From NCBI RefSeq assembly GCF_037126465.1, contig NC_088205.1, forward strand, positions 27,015,482-27,079,481: 64,000 nucleotides of DNA, written 5' to 3'. The notes beneath the pieces were generated by a model, which ran no database searches, was not told the origin of the DNA, and worked only from the letters and a program-made list of their open reading frames with translations. Origin of the DNA: Ornithodoros turicata (taxonomy: Eukaryota > Arthropoda > Arachnida > Ixodida > Argasidae). A program made the position numbers and the translations under genes. The number at the start of each line of letters is the position of its first letter. The first letter of the stretch is position 1. Positions 55,630-64,000 of the stretch are shown here, piece after piece.

Positions 55630-56312
55630 CAGGGTCTTACCCTATAAAAGTCTACCCGCGCCGGCATGCCGTGCTCGCCAATTACTAAATGCAGGTGGCA
55701 CATTGTGTTACCTACGTATAAAACTCATAAGGACATTCAATCATGGTGAATATCGATGTGATTGAGCACCGCAACGCGATGTTATAGCGCAAAATGTGCG
55801 ATTCCCAGAGTCAGAACAGCCAAGATGGCGGCATATAGAAGCACAGTTGTGATGCAGCTCCACAGACGGCGACGTGTCGCTTTGGCAGGCAGAGACGTCT
55901 CTGCGTAATGTTATTTCACTGCCTTTCAGTATAAGCAAACGACATCCCTTTTGGTTGTCATTTGCTAATTACGTCGTCAATTTCGTTCCTCACGTTGCTC
56001 ACTTCAGAAACAAAATACGGAAGCGAAATGAAAACCGCAGTTCCATCCGGCTGGCAGGATATGCGACACGTGTCCGTCTGGGGAGCAGCGTGTCAACTGC
56101 TCTTCGCAACACCGCCATCTCGGTTGTTTTGACTACGGGAATTGCACGTCTTCCGTTATAACTTCGCGCTGTGTCGCTTAAGCACATCGAATTTACCACG
56201 ATTGAATGTGCTAATGAGCTTTATATGTAGACCACACAATGTGCCCCCTGCATTGAGTAATTACCGAGCACGGCATACCGGCGCGGGTAGACGTTTATAG
56301 GGTAAAACCCTG
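55630..56312. mobile_element. TA-flanked non-autonomous DNA element, 683 bp
   Basis: Ends CAGGGTCTTACCCTATAAAA and, inverted, CAGGGTTTTACCCTATAAAC, each flanked by TA (55628-55629 and 56313-56314). Inverted arms are about 200 bp, with words GTCTACCCGCGCCGG, ATGCCGTGCTCG, CACATTGTGT and ATGGCGG conserved. A TA duplication fits Tc1/mariner-type insertion. No transposase. Related to 19.73-20.58 kb. Confidence 0.8.
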
Positions 56313-56428
56313 TATACTCTCCACTGGTTGAACAGAACCTACAGAAAGGCGCGTGTGAAGAATACCGGTGACGTGACGCCTAGTGTTGCTGGACCACTCT
56401 TCCGTGGAGGAGCGCTGAATCACTCAAA

Positions 56429-56484
56429 GGAAAATATTCGTTTTCTGATTATCTGCAGAGATAATCAGAAAACCAATATTTTCC
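56429..56484. repeat. Hairpin, 26-bp arms
   Basis: GGAAAATATTCGTTTTCTGA with TTATCT pairs with AGATAA and TCAGAAAACCAATATTTTCC around GCAG. Two mismatches. Flanks CTCA/TGAG also pair. Confidence 0.75.
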
Positions 56485-56489
56485 TGAGA

Positions 56490-57675
56490 TGAGTCCCAGG
56501 GGTGAGTAATTATGTCCACTGAAACGTCATATGGTATGCATTGATGTCGGATTGTTACTTCAAAACGTTTCTGCTGCGGAGCCTCCCTTTAGGGAAGGTT
56601 TCGAAAGGAATTCAGGACGAGTGACACCAACAGCACCAGCGTAGCTAACTAGTAGAAGCACAGACAAACATTTACTAGCGGGAAGAGGCGCCCGTCTAGA
56701 AGGCCCGCCCTTCCATTTATTGTCTACAAGGAATCGAGATTCACCAGAAGCATTTGACATTAGACGTCCACTGCACAAAGACAAGCATTTCACTAGCTGT
56801 GTACGCTATAGTACCAAAAGAAGTTCTCCAGGAAAGGCTCCCAAAAGCAATATATTCCACGCAACTACGCTCATCCGAAAGCAAAAAAAGTCACCGTGAC
56901 ATGTTTCTTATGGAATTCGCCAGCAGGGACAAGATATCGCTTTTCCCCTTTCCGTATAAGTGATATTGAGTTGTTGTGCTCGTATGTGTGTTGGGTTTTT
57001 GCATTTTAAACACAGTTCCTCTTTTTGTTGTAGTTGTTGTTCCAAATCCAAAGATATCGCCATCAACAAAGTTAATACGTTGTACGGTGATTATACACAA
57101 ACGATGTCGCGTGCAAGAACTCCCTCGTCGTTGTAATCACCTATAAATGTTGTCTCGTGGAACCCGGGATCACGCCTACCAATCGCATCTGTGAAAGGAC
57201 GCGTCACCGCGTTGAGACTAATGAACAATTTCGTGTGTCCACACTCAAAGCCTGAACTGGATGTGCCTTTTTCAACGCTTCAGTGACAGAGCGAAACTAT
57301 AATTAGTGGAGAGCGATGGCAATCTATCTATAGCACCAAAAGTTCGTCGTCTAATCACAGCTAGATGAACGACCAAGGTGGCTAGGAGAGCGCGTTGCCC
57401 CTAGCAACTGTGGTCATGGCAGCACACTGATAGAAGGAATGTCGAAGGACGGGATGGACATCCCACGAGGACGGTTATGAGTGGGCAAAATAATCTGCTA
57501 AAGTGCCCGTCGCTTCCACTAGGATGGAATCTTCCGCTGCTGGCTGGCCGAAGAGGACGCTTTTGCGTTTTGCAGGCACCGGATAGCCGAAATATTCACA
57601 CATAATCATTCACGTTCGCAAGGATATAGGAATCTGTAGAAAACTTTACATGGAGACCTTCTCGTAGGCGGTATG
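56490..57675. other. No gene seen
   Basis: Nothing recognised. Confidence 0.35.
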
Positions 57676-57680
57676 CACAG

Positions 57681-58022
57681 TATAGGATGTATTCACATGA
57701 CGTCAAACGAACGCGTTTGGCCTCCATTGTGGTGGTCACTGTGTCGGCGCAGCTAGCTGCCGAGATTATCTAGGGTTTGCTCGAAAACGAAGCCTAGAAA
57801 GGTGTTTTGAAGTCTGTTCCTTTCTTTTATCCCGAAGACACTTCGTCATTGTTGTTCTCACGTTTTCTTTTACGAAAAGTATGGTTGCCGCATTGAACAA
57901 TCACGCAGTTTGTCGTCTTTCAATGCCGCTCGCACGAAAAGTGACCACCAGTGGGAGGAGCTTACGAGCATGCCATGTCACTGCCACGTCACAATGTGAC
58001 GTAGGTGAATACACTCTATAGG
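57681..58022. repeat. Candidate element, TATAG(A/G)TGTATTCAC ends
   Basis: TATAGGATGTATTCACATGA then CGTCA at the left and, inverted, CTATAGAGTGTATTCACCTA then CGTCA at the right. About 340 bp without a transposase. An internal GTGGTGGTCACTGTG/GTGACCACCAGTG pair also exists. Confidence 0.45.
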
Positions 58023-58024
58023 AA

Positions 58025-58905
58025 AGTACATCCGCGGGCGTGAGACGATAAGTCCATCGGCAAAGGCGGCGGGGTTTCCGTGACTAACCGTGGCCAGTGG
58101 TTTATCCAGAATCCCAATCATAGAGCAATCTATAGTGCAATAGAGCAACCCTTTAGTTCGAAAACATTGGGGGGAGTCATTATTCTAGTTACGTCACTAC
58201 AGCTTAACATATCATAACCGACATCTGTCTAAAGCTGAAATTGCAAGGGGGTGGGGGCAGTCTGTGAATTCCTGCTCCTCTATGGGAGAGAAACAGGCGA
58301 GAATGCACTGGGTGCTACCAAACAGTCACACGGGTCCGGTAAGAAAAGGCAGATGTTTGAGCAACTCCATTGGTTTGCATGGGTCAGTGTGCTGGCCGTT
58401 AGAAAAACGGACAGCAAACGAAGCTTTGTCATGTGAATGAGCCCATTGCGCTCTACGCGTCGCAATATGCAACTGCGTTATCTGACCTGTAAGGATAATT
58501 CTGAAAGCCCCGTGCTCCGGCGATGAATTGAGGTCGTCAATCATACATGCAAATCTTTTCTATGGCACATCACATCCTGCTCAAACTAATTCGAATGTCG
58601 GTTGTCGTCGGTCGATGCTCGTGATATTGAGCGTGTATTAGTATATACCCGCTATGAGGCTCTACAAGCAGTGAGCGAGTCGAGACGGCACCGCCTTCTC
58701 TAACCCTATCAGTGTACGAACGGTACAGTGCAACAATATTAGCATTCCTTGTGTCTCGTATTCGAGGTGCACGGAAAGTAAATTCAATGAGGGTTCCTCG
58801 CCGTGCGTTTACTTTTAGAAGTCCACGTTTCGCTTTCTTTATATTAGCATCGTTATCGCGTGACGCGAGTTAGCAACGGGCCAATTACTCCGTATATTCT
58901 TTCCG
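58025..58905. other. No gene seen
   Basis: Nothing recognised. Confidence 0.35.
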
Positions 58906-58912
58906 GACCGGT

Positions 58913-59000
58913 GGGGGGGGGGGGGGGGGTATATGTTTATTCGAAAAAAAGTAAGCAGCGAAGGAAAGGTTCGGGCGAGCATAAAGCGTGTTGGACCCAA
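58913..59000 (-). mobile_element. Possible LINE poly-C 3' end, decayed
   Basis: A G-run (58913-58929) followed by TATATGTTTATTCG and GAAGGAAAGGTTCG resembles the ends at 1.55 and 41.3 kb, but the rest of the stem-loop is not preserved. Confidence 0.35.
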
Positions 59001-60786
59001 TCGCAGCGCAGCGATATTTAAACCAGCTTTAGCCACCACGTCAACGCACCATGTTTGTGAGTAACTTATTTAATTTTAACATTGCGGAAGTTTACGTCGC
59101 GAGACAATTATATAATCACGACGCGACGTGATGGGTCGGTGGATTAGCTTGTCCGCCTGAGAGTTCTTTAACGTCGGTTGAAATAGTTGCACATTCCATC
59201 TCGGGGCAGCCGCAAAGAGAATTTCAACTGCAGCGCGAGGCGAGACTCACGCAAATAAGTAGATTTAGTTTATTACGCTACTTATTAATGAAAGTATTAA
59301 ATTCTCGCTCGTGCGAGTAGTCTGCAAGTGGTATTGTCCCACTGAAATAAGCGGATGAGGAACCCGCTTGTTGTCAGACACATTCAACAGGTGTGAGAAG
59401 CAGGTGCTTTTTATGGGTCGTCTCCCGCCCGATTTATTCATAGGCCTCTCCTGCGTGACGACCTCCCTCTGGCGTGCGGCCGAAGAAGTCGAAGCACGCA
59501 TTGCGACATCCGTGCAGCACGATGAATGATATTCCTTTCGTCGCATTCCAAACGTGGTCCTGACGGCAGAGCTCGTGAAGAACTGCAGTCATTCTCGAAT
59601 GTCTAAACAGAGCTATTGCAGGTGCGAAAGTAGGTGCAAGTAGGTACATTCTTCAGGTGGGGATCTCGCTCCATTTGCCACAAAGGGATATCGGAGAACA
59701 TGCTTAACAATGTGCGGAAATGAAATGTTTCGAAACTGTATGCAACCTATGATACACTGTAACAAAAATAATAATAATAAAGAAAGAGAAGATTTAGTGG
59801 CACCGCGTATCGATCACGGTCGACGGTGGTATATGCTGTGGCCCAGCTGGCGTCCTCGTTTCGTTATCGCGACATTGTGATGATAGATCGGAACAGCAGG
59901 CGGCATAACTGCAAGACGGAGGTTTATTAAGCGTTTAGGATGATAATGGGCCGAATTAAGAGTTCATGCGTGCATTGTCGGTTGTCACCAAGCTGTTAAG
60001 AGTCCATGGGTGATGGTAACTCGTCGACGATGCCAGACGATGTCCACGGCGTGCCTTGGCGGCGCTGCTTATAGGCGGCTACAATACCGATGGGACCAAA
60101 GTTTACCTTTGCAGGGCTTGTATTTACGTTGATGAATCTGCAAGCAGGTGCCCATTCCAGTAGCGCTGACAACACTTGGTTAGCTCTCATCTTAGCCTGG
60201 GTGGTTTGTGGAGTCACATTGATGGATGCCAATCGATAAATAAATGAAGAAATATAATTAACTCTGAGGTGTTCTTACGAATCTCTCGTTCTTGCGCCAT
60301 TTCTCTTCAACAACACAGTACCTGCCCGTGCGCGTACCGCTAACCCGACAATAGGCTAGTATACGCTACGGACACTATAGGCGACTAATTTGGCTGAAAA
60401 GGGGCAAACACAAAGGGGCCTTTTGAATACAAAAACGCAGTTTGACACCGGTTTAAAAGCATGCAATCCTAGCAGAAAAACGTGGATGTGACCAACCATA
60501 TAGAGTTGAGCTGCGCAAAATCACGAGGACAAAAACGCAACGCACACACACAAAAAACAAAATAGAGAGAAAAATAGAAACACTATGGAAGGTATCAAAG
60601 CATGTGCAGAAGTTCTGGCACGTGCCTGTTTCATGGTTTCAGTGTGACACCTGTAACTGGTCCCATAGTCCTTGAGAATGGAGTAAAGTGGAACTCCGTT
60701 TCGAGGGTATAAATTTTACACCCAAGGAGTGTGTGCATGCTTGGGGACGAGCTGCTTAGTCCCCCAAAGGAGTTGTGGCGCCATCC
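59001..60786. other. No gene seen
   Basis: (AAT)n at 59767-59780. Open frames show no recognisable motifs. A T-run of about 20 at 60788 precedes the next element. Confidence 0.35.
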
Positions 60787-60826
60787 ATTTTTTTTTTTTT
60801 TTTTTTTTCAGAGTGCAGGGCAAGTA

Positions 60827-61380
60827 CCGTATTTTCACGCGTAGGAGCCGCACCGCAGATAAGCCGCAGGACTCGTTTTTAGATACATTTTGAAAATTTT
60901 TTTGCAGATAAGCCGCACTCGCAGATAAGCCGCGGGTAATACGACGCGACAGCTTTGTGCGCTAAACCAGTGATGCACATACAAAATCAATACAGACTTT
61001 ATCGCTATGAAAACAGGTATCATTTATTCGACAGAAAAAAGGCTAACATCAGAAATATTACAGAGCGGCTCACTAAGACATGTTCCAGAAGACATGATTC
61101 ACTGTAACCCCTTTTGTTAAAGCTGCGTGGGGGAATGTATCCGGAAGGTCAGACCACTCGAATATGGACTCGTCCCTGTTCGGTATTGTTCGTGCAATGG
61201 CAGGGCGGTCCTGTTCCGAAAAACATGACGCACTGTCTGCCCTTTCGTTTCATCCAGGGTATTGGGAAAATGCCAGGGAAAAATAGTCATCAGATAAGCC
61301 GCACCCGCGCATAAGCCGCAGAGCGTCCGCGAAAACAAAAAATCTCACATAAGCCGCGGCTAATACGCGTGAAAAAACGG
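60827..61380. mobile_element. TA-flanked element with ATAAGCCGC subterminal repeats
   Basis: Ends CCGTATTTTCACGCGTAGGA and, inverted, CCGTTTTTTCACGCGTATTA, flanked by TA (60825-60826 and 61381-61382). (G/C)ATAAGCCGC occurs about three times near each end (about 60857, 60907, 60922, 61293, 61309, 61349), always in the same orientation. 554 bp, no transposase. Probably a non-autonomous Tc1/mariner-like or other TA-target element. Confidence 0.75.
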
Positions 61381-61460
61381 TAAACGAAATATCGTCTATT
61401 GCACATCATTACAACTTGGTCCGCTTCAGTGAGAAGCGCCTCGTTACGTGCTTTCCGTAG

Positions 61461-62065
61461 CCCCGTTTACATGAATACGACACAAGTGTATCGAATCGAT
61501 TCCAAACCGGCGAGAAGACGATACGACACCGTTTACATGGATTCGCATCGAGCCAAGACCGGAGGTGGCGCCACGCCGCGTCATATCGGAAACTTAGAGC
61601 GCACTTCCGCAACTACTGCCGTTTCCGGTGTCCCGCTACCTTCGCACCGAACGTTAAAACGTCGGAAACGTAGCATCTACGCCCCATTTTCAAGCGTACT
61701 TCAGAATGAAATCTGCTCTACGACTGCAAGCCCTGCTGCTTCTGTCAGTATAGACTAGTCTACATGTCCAAAACGGAACGTGGCTGGGAAGTCCCTAATA
61801 TCATCATTTTGTGATCCCGACTAGGAGTAGCAGACGACGCAACTAGCTCGCAGCCGAACGCCCCTTCCCATAATTCTCTCTTCCTCCCTCGATTCGCATC
61901 GTCCGTTTACATGCACAATCTGAATGCGCATCCACCGTCTCGATCCACCTCTGTTTAGCGAATTGAATACGATACGCTGTCCTTGCGAATTCACCCGTTT
62001 ACATGGGTGGATTCGATTCGACAACTGGATACGATACGCCTGTGTCGTATTCATGTAAACGCGGC
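61461..62065. mobile_element. Non-autonomous element with CCGCGTTTACATGAATACGAC ends
   Basis: Left CCCCGTTTACATGAATACGA, right inverse CCGCGTTTACATGAATACGA. Internal CCGTTTACATG words sit at about 61530, 61909 and 61987, each followed by GGATTCG-like sequence. TAG is present next to both ends, but CTAG symmetry makes the duplication ambiguous. Same ends as 42.19-42.61 kb. Confidence 0.75.
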
Positions 62066-62449
62066 TAGTGCCTAGCTAGAGAATATGCAATGCCTGTCCC
62101 TCAAAAGTATGTATTCCCGGAACGGTCCGGCAGATATCAGGATACTTCCATCGTGTTGCCGAGTCTGTGTTTACATTTTCATGGGTGCTCTTGTAACCTG
62201 AATTGCGCAGTGACAAGACAACGCTGTGTCGAAATAATTTGCGCCATTGTTCCTGATAGCCTGGTTCAAGCTATCCTTAATGCAATTGACAAAGCGTAGA
62301 TGCTACATCCTCAGACCGTCTGTTGGTTTTTGCTTTTTTGGGCTCCACGTGTTTGAGACTACAAAACCGCTATGCCGAAAAGAACACACACACTCACACA
62401 CACACAAATGATGACGAGATGGGGCTTATGCCGGCCAGCAGGCTGGCAT

Positions 62450-62690
62450 TGCAACAGGCTGGCATTGCAATTATTACAATTGCTGGAATTACAACTGGCA
62501 CTGCTCCGCAGTGCCAATTGTAGGGAATGAAAGATGATGGTGGGAGAAGGCAGTTCAGGTAAGCAAAGCATGGTGGAGAGGCCGGTTGATGACAGAAATT
62601 TCCAAAAACAACGGAGAACTTGATACGTATGAGCGGACCAGGGGCCCAGCACCTCGCCGAGGGTAGAAGGGCGGTGGTCGACTGCATGCA
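62450..62690 (-). mobile_element. LINE C-terminus and 3' UTR
   Basis: Minus-strand peptide DHRPSTLGEVLGPW, then YQVLRCFWKFLSSTGLSTML: the LGPW block and closing helix of the LINE C-terminus. The 3' UTR contains a perfect 15-bp hairpin (62490-62522) and CAATGCCAGCC duplicates at 62440-62470. Confidence 0.75.
62490..62522. other. Perfect hairpin in LINE 3' UTR
   Basis: TACAACTGGCACTGC, loop TCC, GCAGTGCCAATTGTA: 15 consecutive pairs including one G-T pair. Confidence 0.75.
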
Positions 62691-62699
62691 TCCACACGG

Positions 62700-64000
62700 C
62701 GCTCATTCCTTGCATAAAAACATGCAATTCTATATTCAAGTTACGTGAACCACCTCGTGTAATCAAAGTATGCGGAGCTGTAAGCACTGGAAAAATAAAT
62801 ACGTATAGTAGTAGCCGCCAACTTGGAGTCATATTCGAAGTCGTTAGAAGAAGTATAACTGCCATGAGTTAGAATATCATTCCTTGCGCGTTAGACGCGC
62901 GCTTACAGCTCGTTAACCGCTGCACGGGACACGCTCGTTTCCGAGGGCGCGCCAAAACGGGGCCGTGGAGGAACCAAGCAGATACGACGCTGGACTGGAG
63001 CAATAAAGGGACACCTTCCCAACGACCGTTCCAGGAACATCCTTTTTTCGATGATATAACTGCGAGGTTTATGTAGCCCCGAATATACATATGAGCCACG
63101 TTTCTTTGCGGCAGTTACACGTACGTCGTATGATTAGCCGCGAATAATATTCACATACGAGGTTCGCATTCGATGCAATATGGCTATATTGATGGGGATG
63201 ACTTCGTTTCTCATAGTTGTGTGATTGGCGGTAGTATAGGGAGAGAACTGGAGGGTACAACACCGAATGGCCACACCTCCAGCAGCATTTTTTCTGACAC
63301 ATTGCACGCGATGAATCGTCGGTGGACTTTAAATTAATATTTCGACACTTCCACTCTGCTTTCAAATATGTACAAAGTGGACTTCGTTTAACTTACACTG
63401 ATAGTTCATTCACTTTCCTGTCTAAATTCCGTTTACTTGGGATTCTATTTCCCACCACATAGAAACCCAAATCATCGACGATGACTTCAGCATACTTGGT
63501 GACGCTACTATAGTGCGAATTATTACTTACTAATGACTAGTAAGTACGAATAATTACTAGGCCCGCATGCCACATGTGGCCCGCGATTACCTATTCTGTG
63601 GTCCGAGGGCCCTTGACCATAAACAGAACGAAGCTACCTTGTCAAAGCTACGAAACGAAGCTACCTTGGGTGGCTGCCCGCGACGTTCGCCGAGGACAAA
63701 GTGGGTGCCGGCCCGGGATTGGCGGACAAATATCACGTGGTATCGAAATACTGCGTAACGCATTCGAGACAGGTTACTAGAACCACTAGACCTGTTTTGA
63801 AGAACAACAGCAACTCTTAAGGAGTTCGGTTTTAAACTGCTAACAGTTGTAACCCGTGAGATCCGTGCCTGTGGGAAATATCTGTGCGATATGCGCCATC
63901 TGTTGGCCATACTCTATCTCCGCGTCTCTGTGTCGTCTGCTCGCTGCTGTCTGCAAAACCTTGCAATCAGACGAATTATACGGATGTCTGGTTTGCGTTC
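62700..64000. other. No gene seen
   Basis: A small inverted repeat CTTACTA/TAGTAAG lies at 63527-63550 and a direct repeat ACGAAGCTACCTTG at 63629 and 63653. No recognisable protein on either strand. Confidence 0.4.

Overview
This 64-kb window is eukaryotic, repeat-dense and almost free of host coding sequence. The best fit is a chelicerate, probably an ixodid tick. The reasons are tRNA-derived SINEs with a tick-like body, many relics of APE/RT/RNase H LINEs, (TTAGG)-like pentamers, a mariner relic and many fold-back DNA elements. The tick assignment is an inference from recognised repeat types, because no host gene or rRNA is present to test it. I could not support any intact host gene, functional tRNA, rRNA or CRISPR array.

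Layout. At 0.2-0.4 kb there is an RNase H scrap of a LINE, and at 0.9-1.2 kb a fold-back repeat. The largest unit is a LINE on the minus strand (1.5-5.6 kb, with an ORF1 remnant to about 5.97 kb). It carries endonuclease, reverse transcriptase, RNase H and a C-terminal CCHC motif, all broken by stops, frameshifts and an insertion. More LINE ends follow at 6-7 kb. From 7 to 24 kb there are SINEs (7.4, 13.5, 22.6 kb), fold-back DNA elements (9.4, 11.1, 12.6-13.2, 18.0-18.7, 19.7-20.6 kb) and a nested LINE cluster with a 17-bp minisatellite (14.3-16.5 kb). At 24.8-26.3 kb a LINE relic abuts a mariner pseudogene that was itself hit by a retroposon leaving a 15-bp target duplication. At 26.5-34 kb there are CR1/L2-like LINE scraps, hairpins and a SINE. 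At 36.8-40 kb there are two unusual tandem or degenerate arrays. From 41 to 64 kb there is a tRNA-Thr-like head, SINEs of two subfamilies, two clear hAT-type non-autonomous elements with 8-bp target duplications (46.5 and 48.9 kb), an 870-bp fold-back (49.9 kb), two TA-flanked elements (55.6 and 60.8 kb) and two elements with related ends (42.2 and 61.5 kb).

How the parts relate. The LINEs supply the copying machinery the SINEs need. The non-autonomous hAT-like and TA-flanked elements must depend on transposases encoded elsewhere. The most interesting signal is a 3'-terminal RNA architecture found in at least six different LINE ends here. It has a G/C basal stem, a short internal loop beginning UAG or UAA, and a distal hairpin whose sequence changes while pairing is kept. 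It is a plausible recognition element for target-primed reverse transcription, and I do not know a description of it for these elements.
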